Part shown: in pieces, positions 1 through 5,297 of the stretch
Numbering within the stretch: the first letter of the stretch is position 1
How the letters are laid out: each line of letters opens with the position of its first letter
Assembly: GCA_030639955.1 (NCBI GenBank)
Contig: DAOWKH010000002.1
Location: 1 to 6,429, forward strand
DNA: 6,429 bases
Reading direction: 5' to 3'
Source: Candidatus Omnitrophota bacterium
GTDB taxonomy: Bacteria; Omnitrophota; 4484-213
The notes under the pieces: generated by a model
Seen by the model: only the letters and a program-made list of their open reading frames with translations
Databases searched by the model: none
Told to the model about the DNA's origin: nothing
Translations under genes and position numbers: made by a program

Positions 1-1
1 A

Positions 2-706
2 AGCAGAATAATAGAATCTGTTTTAGAGAGAGAGCTCCAGATTTATCTACCTTCTACAAATACTGATGAACACTGGGATTTAGCCGGCTTAGAGAGATGG
101 CTAAGGCAGGAATTTGGGATAGAAAAGCGGATAGATATTAAGGGAGAAGTGCGTCCGCATCTTGTTTATCAACAGCTCAAAGAAGATTTATTAAACGGAA
201 TAAACAATGTCTATAAACAAAAGAAGCAGAGGATTAACGAATCAGCAATGGAGCATTTAGAGAAAGGGGTGATGCTCCAGGTGCTGGACACAAAATGGAA
301 AGAACACCTTTATACAATGGACAGTTTGCGTGAAGGGATTGGTTTAAGGGCTTATGGCCAGCGAGACCCTTTAATAGAGTATCAACACGAATCCTTTGCA
401 ATGTTTTCGCAAATGATAGAAACAATAGAGCAGGAATCTCTGGAGTTTATATTCAAGGCAGAGCCGATTCAAGAGGAGCTCGGTAGCGTATTTTCTGTTC
501 CTCAGGAGTTTGTGCATCAGGAGATGTCCGGATTAGAGAAAGCAAGGGCGCAAAGAGTCCAGCCGGAGACGGCTCGAACTGTTAGTTCAGCCCCACCTTC
601 GGCTAATATCACCTATCACCGCTCAGGAAAAAAGGTTGGCCGCAACGACCCCTGTCCCTGCGGCAGTGGAAAGAAATATAAACATTGTTGTGGAAGAAAC
701 GAATGA
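2..706 (+). CDS. secA: Protein translocase ATPase SecA, C-terminal part (5' end outside window)
   Basis: SecA is the cytoplasmic motor ATPase that pushes preproteins through SecYEG. The frame is open from base 2, so the gene enters from the left; about 234 C-terminal residues are present and the nucleotide-binding domains are missing. Visible are the helical wing/scaffold segment (NTDEHWDL, then GLERWL), the two-helix-finger and scaffold signature (LDTKWKEHLYTMDSLREGI followed by GLRAYGQRDPLIEYQ), a low-complexity linker (VQPETARTVSSAPPSAN), and the terminal zinc-binding SEC-C motif CPCGSGKKYKHCC. In characterised SecA proteins that motif contacts SecB and the ribosome. All four metal ligands (three Cys plus the final Cys/His-type position) appear intact. 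The stop TGA (704-706) overlaps the likely lnt start ATG in an ATGA, so the two are probably co-transcribed and translationally coupled. The GTG at 149 is only an internal valine codon, not a start. Confidence 0.97.
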   Translation, partial: SRIIESVLERELQIYLPSTNTDEHWDLAGLERWLRQEFGIEKRIDIKGEVRPHLVYQQLKEDLLNGINNVYKQKKQRINESAMEHLEKGVMLQVLDTKWKEHLYTMDSLREGIGLRAYGQRDPLIEYQHESFAMFSQMIETIEQESLEFIFKAEPIQEELGSVFSVPQEFVHQEMSGLEKARAQRVQPETARTVSSAPPSANITYHRSGKKVGRNDPCPCGSGKKYKHCCGRNE

Positions 707-2223
707 CCTTAATTCTCCTTACACTTCTTTCTCCTCTCTTACTAATCCTTTCCTTTCCTAAATTCAATCTTTCTTTTTTGGCCTGGATTGGTTTTGTGCC
801 TTTGTTTATTGCTTGCGAAGGCAAAACCCGCAAACAGCGTTTTCTTTTATTTTATTTGGCTGGAGTTATCTTCTGGGGCGGAATTCTTTATTGGTTGATT
901 CAGGTTAATCTCATCGCTTTTTTGCTCTTAATTCTCTATTTAGCCCTTTACTTCGCTATCTTCGGTTTTTTTGTCACCGCAAGACCCGCTGCCCCTGCCT
1001 TGCCGGCAGGCAGGCGCAAGCCTCTACCCTCTACCCTCTATTTATTTTTTCTCCCTTCCCTTTGGGTAGTTCTTGAGTTTATCCGCAGCCATTTATTTAC
1101 CGGCTTTGGCTGGACTCTGCTTGGCTATTCCCAATATTTAAACCTTCCGATTATTCAGATTGCCGATATTAGCGGCGCCTACGGGGTTTCATTTTTGGTG
1201 ATGATGGTGAATATAGCGATAGGACAAATTATATCAAAAATCAAATATCAAAAATCAAAAACACAAACCAAAAATCAAAAATTAAAAGTTTCCTGTCAAC
1301 TGTTAACTGTTCTCTGTCTTCTGTCCTCTGTTTTTATCTATGGCTATGTTAAGCTAAGGTCACCAGTCACCAGTCACCAGTCACCAGTCAACATCTCTGT
1401 CATTCAAGGGAATATTCCCCAACATCAGAAATGGGATGGGCAGCTTAAAGAAAGTATCCTGAGTAAATATATCCATCTCAGTGAGCAGGCCGCTCAAAAA
1501 GATTCTCCGCATCTAATCATCTGGCCCGAGACCGCTGTCCCGGCTTATTTTAATCAAGATAAAGAAGTTAGAAATAAAATTTTGAAGCTATCTTCAGATA
1601 TAAATGCTTCTTTATTAGTAGGGGCAGCAACAGCGATGCGGGGTAAATCTTTTAATAGCGCTATTCTTATTTCTCAGGGTAAAATAGTTCAGCAATATGA
1701 TAAACTCCATCTCGTTCCCTTTGGCGAATATGTCCCTTGTTTGTTCTCTTTTATCCGTAATTTTATTGAAATCGGCGATTTCTCAAAAGGCAAGGAGTGG
1801 GTAGTTTTTAAGCCACACGCCTTTGCTGTGCTTGTCTGTTTTGAAGATGTCTTTCCCTATTTGAGCCGGGGATTTGTTAAAAGAGGAGCAGATTTTTTGA
1901 TAAATATCAGTAATGATGCCTGGTTTGGCAAGACCAGCGCTCCTTATCAGCACTGCCAGTCGGCGGTCTTTCGGGCAGTTGAAAACAGGGTAAATGTAAT
2001 AAAATGTTCTAACACAGGGCTTTCCTGTTTTATAAACCCAAACGGCAAGATTTTTGGCCGGCTTTCCAAACAAGAAAAAGATATCTTTGTAGAGGGTTAT
2101 TCTACGCAGAAAATATTGGTTGAGAAGAGGTCTCCCTCATTCTACACCCGCTTTGGAGATGCATTTGCTATTCTCTGCTTGCTGTTTTGTGCGGGGTTTG
2201 GTATAATAAAAAGACACAAATGA
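703..2223 (+). CDS. lnt: Apolipoprotein N-acyltransferase
   Basis: Lnt transfers the third acyl chain from a phospholipid to the N-terminal cysteine of lipoproteins in the inner membrane. The nitrilase fold is clear, with catalytic Glu276 in IIWPETAVP, Lys334 in YDKLHLVPFGEY and Cys379 in VCFEDVFP (numbered from ATG 703). Hydrophobic helices precede it (about residues 3-90, 112-130, 160-178, 196-214) and one follows near the C-terminus (about 485-501). The 506-residue length is normal for the family. I prefer ATG 703 because it overlaps the secA stop as ATGA and has GGAAG 6 nt upstream; TTG at 685 would add six residues but has no well-placed ribosome site. The oddity is that loops and one helix are encoded by heptanucleotide repeats and a palindrome (see the repeat entries). 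The frame stays open through them and the catalytic domain is complete, so the gene looks functional. Confidence 0.96.
   Translation: MTLILLTLLSPLLLILSFPKFNLSFLAWIGFVPLFIACEGKTRKQRFLLFYLAGVIFWGGILYWLIQVNLIAFLLLILYLALYFAIFGFFVTARPAAPALPAGRRKPLPSTLYLFFLPSLWVVLEFIRSHLFTGFGWTLLGYSQYLNLPIIQIADISGAYGVSFLVMMVNIAIGQIISKIKYQKSKTQTKNQKLKVSCQLLTVLCLLSSVFIYGYVKLRSPVTSHQSPVNISVIQGNIPQHQKWDGQLKESILSKYIHLSEQAAQKDSPHLIIWPETAVPAYFNQDKEVRNKILKLSSDINASLLVGAATAMRGKSFNSAILISQGKIVQQYDKLHLVPFGEYVPCLFSFIRNFIEIGDFSKGKEWVVFKPHAFAVLVCFEDVFPYLSRGFVKRGADFLINISNDAWFGKTSAPYQHCQSAVFRAVENRVNVIKCSNTGLSCFINPNGKIFGRLSKQEKDIFVEGYSTQKILVEKRSPSFYTRFGDAFAILCLLFCAGFGIIKRHK
994..1014. repeat. GC-rich palindrome inside lnt
   Basis: CCTGCC (994-999) pairs with GGCAGG (1009-1014) around an inner self-complementary TGCCGGCA (1001-1008), with one unmatched T at 1000. 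It encodes PALPAGR in the loop between two membrane helices of Lnt. Palindromes of this kind recur as dispersed repeats in many uncultured bacterial genomes; whether it recurs in this genome cannot be judged here. The local G+C is clearly higher than in the flanking coding sequence. Confidence 0.7.
1021..1041. repeat. CCTCTAC heptamer, three tandem copies in lnt
   Basis: Units lie at 1021-1027, 1028-1034 and 1035-1041; the last ends in T instead of C. Three heptamers make 21 bp, so the tract adds a whole number of codons and reads PLPSTLY. It sits six bases after the GC-rich palindrome, just before the next membrane helix (LFFLPSLWVVLEF). Confidence 0.8.
1233..1287. repeat. ATCAAAA-type heptamer tract in lnt
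   Basis: Degenerate period-7 tract: ATCAAAA 1233-1239, ATCAAAT 1240-1246, ATCAAAA 1247-1253, ATCAAAA 1254-1260, ACACAAA 1261-1267, a 6-bp unit CCAAAA 1268-1273, ATCAAAA 1274-1280, ATTAAAA 1281-1287. It encodes a lysine/glutamine-rich hydrophilic segment (KIKYQKSKTQTKNQKLK). By analogy with E. coli Lnt this lies in a cytoplasmic loop, where the positive charge would suit the positive-inside rule. Confidence 0.85.
1293..1334. repeat. CTGTNNN heptamer, six tandem copies in lnt
   Basis: Six consecutive units all begin CTGT at exact 7-bp spacing (1293, 1300, 1307, 1314, 1321, 1328), with a variable last three bases (CAA, TAA, TCT, CTT, CCT, TTT). The 42 bp encode the hydrophobic core CQLLTVLCLLSSVF of the membrane helix that precedes the periplasmic nitrilase domain. 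The tract starts only five bases after the ATCAAAA tract ends. Confidence 0.85.
1359..1390. repeat. GTCACCA heptamer, four perfect tandem copies in lnt
   Basis: Perfect GTCACCA units lie at 1359-1365, 1366-1372, 1373-1379 and 1380-1386, followed by a partial GTCA (1387-1390). They encode SPVTSHQSPV, the linker between the last N-terminal membrane helix and the start of the nitrilase domain (NISVIQGNIPQ). This is the least degenerate of the four lnt tracts, so either the youngest or the most homogenised. Confidence 0.92.
2179..2207 (+). promoter_or_regulatory. Possible internal promoter for the PP-loop gene
   Basis: An extended -10 (TGGTATAAT, 2199-2207) lies 17 bp after a weak -35-like TTGCTG (2179-2184), at the very end of lnt. 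Initiation would fall near 2214, leaving only a few bases before ATG 2220, so a transcript from here would be almost leaderless. The -10 match is good and the -35 poor; this could be chance in an A/T-rich stretch. Confidence 0.3.
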
Positions 2224-3197
2224 TGAAAGCCCTTGCTTTGTTTTCCGGAGGATTGGACAGTGTCCTAACTGCCAAACTTATTTTAGAACAGGGGCTTGAG
2301 GTATTAGCGGTTAATTTTATTACCCCTTTTTCTGCCTCGGATAATGAGGAAAGGGTTAAACAGATTGCCGCTGATTTAGGAATAGAATTAAGGACGATTG
2401 CCTTGGGGGATGAGTATATTGAGATAGTTAAGTCACCAAAATACGGCTATGGCAAGAATCTCAATCCCTGCCTTGACTGCCGAATATTGATGTTTAGGCA
2501 GGCAAAGAAATTCCTCCGGGGAGAGGTATCTTTTATTATCACCGGCGAGGTATTGGGTCAGCGGCCGATGTCTCAACATAAAAACGCATTCAGGTTAATT
2601 GAAAAAGAAAGCGGCTTAGAAGGTCTGATTCTGCGTCCGCTTTCGGCGAAATTACTACCGCTTACAGTCCCCGAAAAAGAAGGATGGGTAGATAGAGAGA
2701 AATTGTTAAATATACAAGGACGTTCGCGCAGGATGCAGATAGAGTTAACAAGCAAATGGGGGATTAGCAACTATTTTTCCCCAAGCGGCGGCTGTCTGCT
2801 CACCGACCCTATTTTTAGCCAAAGAATGAGAGACCTTTTGAGATATCAAGATACCTCTTTAAACAATATAAATCTGCTTAAAATTGGTCGCCACTTTCGC
2901 CTATCCCCGCGGACAAAATTGATTGTGGGAAGAGATGAAAAAGAAAACAATCTCCTTACTGATTTAGTCAAAAAAGATAATATCTGTTTCGAACCTCTCG
3001 AGGTAAAGGGTCCGATAGGCATAGGGCAGGGGAATTTTGATGATTCTCTAATTAATTTAGCCGTCCAGATAATCGCCCGATATTGCGATGAAAAGGAGAA
3101 AGCGATAGAAATAAGTTGGAAATTACCTAACGAAGAAGTGGAGAAAATTAAGGCGATGGCGATGAGTGAGAAAAAAATAGAGGAGTTTAGAATATAA
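2220..3197 (+). CDS. PP-loop ATPase, probable tRNA thiouridine synthase (MnmA/ThiI-like) with NFACT-R-type C-terminus
   Basis: The N-terminal PP-loop SGGLDS (residues 9-14) marks an ATP-pyrophosphatase that adenylates its substrate. Cysteines in NPCLDC (Cys84, Cys87) and SGGCLLTDP (Cys192) resemble the sulfur-handling cysteines of 2-thiouridine and 4-thiouridine synthases, so tRNA sulfuration is the likely role. GEVLGQRPMSQH (109-120) is another conserved-looking core segment. The C-terminal about 110 residues (from LLKIGRHFRLSP and KLIVGRDEKEN) resemble the NFACT-R RNA-binding domain that, from memory, occurs fused to such PP-loop proteins. ATG 2220 is chosen for its ATGA overlap with the lnt stop and because the conserved fold begins there; the upstream ATG at 2187 lies inside lnt. 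Length is 325 residues. It could also be annotated loosely as ThiI or MnmA, but it lacks the THUMP domain of ThiI and does not match classic MnmA throughout. The exact substrate is unknown. Confidence 0.85.
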   Translation: MMKALALFSGGLDSVLTAKLILEQGLEVLAVNFITPFSASDNEERVKQIAADLGIELRTIALGDEYIEIVKSPKYGYGKNLNPCLDCRILMFRQAKKFLRGEVSFIITGEVLGQRPMSQHKNAFRLIEKESGLEGLILRPLSAKLLPLTVPEKEGWVDREKLLNIQGRSRRMQIELTSKWGISNYFSPSGGCLLTDPIFSQRMRDLLRYQDTSLNNINLLKIGRHFRLSPRTKLIVGRDEKENNLLTDLVKKDNICFEPLEVKGPIGIGQGNFDDSLINLAVQIIARYCDEKEKAIEISWKLPNEEVEKIKAMAMSEKKIEEFRI

Positions 3198-3200
3198 CTG

Positions 3201-3229
3201 TTGAATAACACTGATGGCACTGATAAAAT
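3201..3229 (+). promoter_or_regulatory. Possible promoter upstream of the rib cluster
   Basis: TTGAAT (3201-3206), 17 bp, then TAAAAT (3224-3229) fits a weak sigma70-type promoter about 75 bp upstream of ribH. It overlaps the left arm of the CACTGAT array, so the repeat may have contributed the -10. This is the only promoter-like pair I see in the gap between the PP-loop gene and ribH; evidence is limited to spacing and partial matches. Confidence 0.3.
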
Positions 3230-3289
3230 AAACACTGATACCACTGATAATTCATCAGTGTAATCATTTTTTAGTCAGTGTAATCAGTG
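3209..3289. repeat. Inverted array of CACTGAT units between the PP-loop gene and ribH
   Basis: Direct CACTGAT copies at 3209-3215, 3218-3224, 3233-3239 and 3242-3248 face inverted ATCAGTG copies at 3254-3260 and 3283-3289, plus an imperfect one at 3274-3280. Adjacent copies are usually 9 bp apart. The two arms are complementary over most of their length and would fold into a long imperfect hairpin with a loop at about 3249-3253. It fills nearly the whole 109-bp gap. It has neither the GC-rich stem nor the terminal U-run of an intrinsic terminator, but the structure would lie in the ribH leader of any read-through transcript. Confidence 0.85.
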
Positions 3290-3297
3290 ATACTGGG

Positions 3298-3303
3298 GGT
3301 GAG
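3298..3303 (+). promoter_or_regulatory. Ribosome binding site of ribH
   Basis: GGTGAG, within the purine-rich run GGGGGTGAGAAA, precedes ATG 3307 by 3 nt from the core (more if the upstream G-run pairs). It is the clearest Shine-Dalgarno in the window, consistent with ribH being the first gene of its cluster and so unable to rely on translational coupling. Confidence 0.65.
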
Positions 3304-3306
3304 AAA

Positions 3307-3771
3307 ATGAAGACATATCAGGGAAAGCTGATTGGTAAAGGGAAAAAGTTTACGGTTGTGGTTTCCCGCTTTAACGATTTTATCGGTAAGCGGCTTGTAG
3401 AAGGAGCAGTGGATATCCTCGTGCGTCACGGCGTAGAGGAGAATGGGATTGAAATTATCTGGGTTCCCGGCTGTTTAGAGATTCTCTATATAGCCAACAA
3501 AATAGCCAAAAAGGGGAAGAAGTGTGATGCGATTATTTGCTTAGGGGCAATCATCAAAGGCGAGACATCGCATTTTGATTTTTTAGCCACTCAGGTAATT
3601 AAAGGAATTTCCCAGATTTCTTTGAGCGGCAATCTGCCGGTGATCTCGGGGATAATCACTGCCGATTCCCTGGAGCAGGCAATTCAGCGGGCAGGGGCAA
3701 AAGAGGGCAATAAAGGAGCAGACGCTGGATTAGCCGCTTTGGAGATGGCAGATTTAGATAAGAATGCGTAA
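3307..3771 (+). CDS. ribH: 6,7-dimethyl-8-ribityllumazine synthase
   Basis: RibH condenses 5-amino-6-ribitylamino-uracil with 3,4-dihydroxy-2-butanone 4-phosphate to give lumazine, the penultimate step to riboflavin. The whole 154-residue protein follows the family: SRFNDF (20-25) at the aromatic pocket, WVPGCLEI (52-59), CLGAIIKGETSHFD (78-91) with catalytic His89, and QRAGAKEGNKG (127-137) with the phosphate-binding Arg128. Length is typical and nothing is missing. The usual proline in GETPHFD is serine here, a mild variation. It starts after the CACTGAT array with a good ribosome site, and its last 8 bp overlap nusB. No FMN riboswitch-like leader is recognisable in the 109 bp before it. 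Confidence 0.97.
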   Translation: MKTYQGKLIGKGKKFTVVVSRFNDFIGKRLVEGAVDILVRHGVEENGIEIIWVPGCLEILYIANKIAKKGKKCDAIICLGAIIKGETSHFDFLATQVIKGISQISLSGNLPVISGIITADSLEQAIQRAGAKEGNKGADAGLAALEMADLDKNA

Positions 3772-4237
3772 GCGAACAAAGGCGCGCGAAGTAGCCCTCC
3801 AGATTCTTTATCTGATTGATATCAGCGAAGATAATTATCAGGTTGCCTGGAAGAAATTCTGGAGCACGGAGTCGTCAGAGGCTTCTGAGGAAATTCACCC
3901 TGTTAAATCCCCGCCAGCGCGGGGTGCTCGTCTTTCAGGCGAGCAATTTAACAGGGTAAAGGAATTTTCCGGGCAATTAGTAAAAGGGACGATAGAGAAT
4001 CTTAAATCGATTGATGAAATAATTAGCAACTCCGCCGAGAACTGGCGACTCTCGCGTATGGCAGTGGTCGAGCGGAATATTCTGCGGCTTGCTACCTATG
4101 AACTCCTTTTTTGCCCTGAGATTCCCCCGATTGTTTCCATAAACGAGGCAGTTGACCTGGCAAAGAAATACAGTGGTCTGGAAGCCGGCAAATTCGTGAA
4201 TGGGATACTAGATAAGATAAGAATATCAAATGAGTGA
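3764..4237 (+). CDS. nusB: Transcription antitermination factor NusB with an in-frame repeat-encoded insert
   Basis: NusB binds boxA RNA with NusE (S10) to build antitermination complexes on rRNA operons. Conserved parts are the N-terminal helix RTKAREVALQILYLIDI (4-20), the central LSRMAVVERNILRLATYELLF and the C-terminal VSINEAVDLAKKYSGLEAGKFVNGILDKI. At 157 residues it is somewhat longer than the E. coli protein (about 139). The surplus is residues about 39-66, where a palindromic DNA element (3897-3957) encodes HPVKSPPARGARLSGEQFNRV in the variable loop after the first helices. The frame is intact, so the protein is probably functional. It overlaps ribH by 8 bp at its start and ribD by 8 bp at its end. 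nusB beside rib genes is a common bacterial arrangement. Confidence 0.95.
   Translation: MRKRTKAREVALQILYLIDISEDNYQVAWKKFWSTESSEASEEIHPVKSPPARGARLSGEQFNRVKEFSGQLVKGTIENLKSIDEIISNSAENWRLSRMAVVERNILRLATYELLFCPEIPPIVSINEAVDLAKKYSGLEAGKFVNGILDKIRISNE
3897..3957. repeat. Three-way-junction palindromic element inside nusB
   Basis: Outer arms ACCCTGTTAAAT (3897-3908) and ATTTAACAGGGT (3946-3957) are perfectly complementary over 12 bp. Between them sit two hairpins with no spare bases: CCCCGC/GCGGGG (3909-3914 with 3919-3924, loop CAGC) and TGCTCG/CGAGCA (3925-3930 with 3940-3945, extendable by one G-T and one C-G pair to a 5-base loop). Flanks GGAAATTC (3889-3896) and GGAATTTT (3961-3968) are similar and could be a decayed target duplication, or they could extend the outer stem with a bulge. 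It resembles in concept the protein-coding palindromic elements of Rickettsia, but no family identity is claimed. Confidence 0.85.
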
Positions 4238-5297
4238 TGTTAGCTATATGCAGTTAGCCCTGCGATTAGCTTTAAAGGGCAAGGGAGAAACGAGCCCTAA
4301 CCCTCTGGTAGGAGCAGTAGTAGTTAAGGACAGAAAGATTGTAGGGCAAGGATATCATCAGCAAGCCGGCAAGAGGCACGCCGAGATTGTTGCCCTTGCT
4401 CAAGCCGATGAAAAGGCAAAGGGTTCTACACTTTATATCAACTTAGAACCCTGCGATACCTACGGAAAGACCCCTCCCTGCACGGATAGAATTATCAAAG
4501 CCGGTGTCAGGAAGGTAGTTATTGCCCTGATTGACCCCAATCCTGCCAATAGAAAAAAAGGAATAAAAAAATTAAGAGAGCATAATATAGAGGTAAAGAC
4601 AGGGGTTTTAAAGAGGGAGGCCGAAGAGCTCAATAAGTGCTGGACAAAATTTATTACCCAGAACCAGCCCTATGTGATTCTAAAAATAGCCCAATCCTTA
4701 GACGGCAAAATTGCCACTTTTACTGGCGACTCAAGATGGATTACTTCACCAGCGGCGCGAAGATATGTGCATAAACTGCGTTCGCAGGTGGATGCGATTT
4801 TAGTAGGCATAAATACAGTTATCAAAGATGACCCTTTGTTGAGCGCTCGCCTTTCCGAAAAGAGATTATACAAACATCAGCCGATAAAAATAATTTTAGA
4901 CAGTCATCTAAGAATTCCCTTAGACGCAAAAATTTTTTCCCGCCAATCTCCCGCCTCGGTAATTATTACCGCCACCAAATCCACTTTTTTAACCAAGATA
5001 AAGAAATTAAAGAAAAAAGGAGCGCAGGTATTAATAGTCAGAGCAAAAAATAAGAAGGTAGATTTAAGGGTGTTAATGCCGGAATTGGCAAAAATGGGGA
5101 TTGTGAAACTTCTGATAGAAGGCGGAGGCGAGGTTTTTGACTCGGCCATTGAGAGCAGGATAGTGGATGAGTTTCTTGTCTTTATTGCCCCCAGGATAAT
5201 CGGCGGCGTCAGCAAAATCTCCCAAGCTCAGCAATTGGATAATTTAAAAGTGGAAAGGATAGGAAAGGATATATTGATAAAATGTTCACCGGAATAA
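4230..5297 (+). CDS. ribD: Bifunctional pyrimidine deaminase/reductase RibD
   Basis: RibD carries out the second and third steps from the GTP-derived pyrimidine: zinc-dependent deamination, then NADPH-dependent reduction of the ribosyl side chain. The deaminase domain (about 1-145) has NPLVGAV, the zinc ligand and general acid in HAE (His50, Glu52) and PC/PPC ligands Cys75 and Cys84. The reductase domain (about 146-355) has KIAQSLDGKIA, WITSPAARRYVHKLRSQVDA, ILVGINTV, DDPLL and the cofactor loop LIEGGGEVF (296-303). The length of 355 residues is typical. One departure is PCDTYGKTPPC where most homologues have a His at the third position after the first Cys, and DPNPANRKKG in place of the usual V-A-G-(K/R)-G; both lie near the substrate pocket. 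The gene overlaps nusB by 8 bp and ribE by 16 bp. Confidence 0.97.
   Translation: MSDVSYMQLALRLALKGKGETSPNPLVGAVVVKDRKIVGQGYHQQAGKRHAEIVALAQADEKAKGSTLYINLEPCDTYGKTPPCTDRIIKAGVRKVVIALIDPNPANRKKGIKKLREHNIEVKTGVLKREAEELNKCWTKFITQNQPYVILKIAQSLDGKIATFTGDSRWITSPAARRYVHKLRSQVDAILVGINTVIKDDPLLSARLSEKRLYKHQPIKIILDSHLRIPLDAKIFSRQSPASVIITATKSTFLTKIKKLKKKGAQVLIVRAKNKKVDLRVLMPELAKMGIVKLLIEGGGEVFDSAIESRIVDEFLVFIAPRIIGGVSKISQAQQLDNLKVERIGKDILIKCSPE

Noticed and set aside
685..702. TTG start six codons upstream for lnt
   Set aside because: It lies deeper inside secA with no well-placed ribosome site, while ATG 703 makes the same ATGA overlap seen at the next junction.
994..1390. lnt as a pseudogene disrupted by repeats
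   Set aside because: The frame remains open throughout, the catalytic Glu, Lys and Cys are present, and overall length is normal.
2187..2219. Upstream ATG extension of the PP-loop gene
   Set aside because: It adds eleven residues (MCGVWYNKKTQ) encoded within the end of lnt, ahead of the first conserved strand; ATG 2220 is the coupled start.
2846..3244. Minus-strand reading frame of 132 codons
   Set aside because: It runs antisense to the PP-loop gene and into the repeat array, resembles no family I know, and the + strand gene is clearly real.
3209..3289. CRISPR array
   Set aside because: The units are only 7 bp, have no spacers of CRISPR size, and are inverted about a centre; no cas genes are nearby.
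3198..3306. FMN riboswitch before ribH
   Set aside because: The conserved RFN core is not recognisable and the gap is almost wholly made of CACTGAT repeats.
3897..3957. Structural RNA gene (tRNA-like) inside nusB
   Set aside because: It has two internal arms rather than the three of a tRNA, no anticodon or T-arm signature, and lies in a conserved protein frame.
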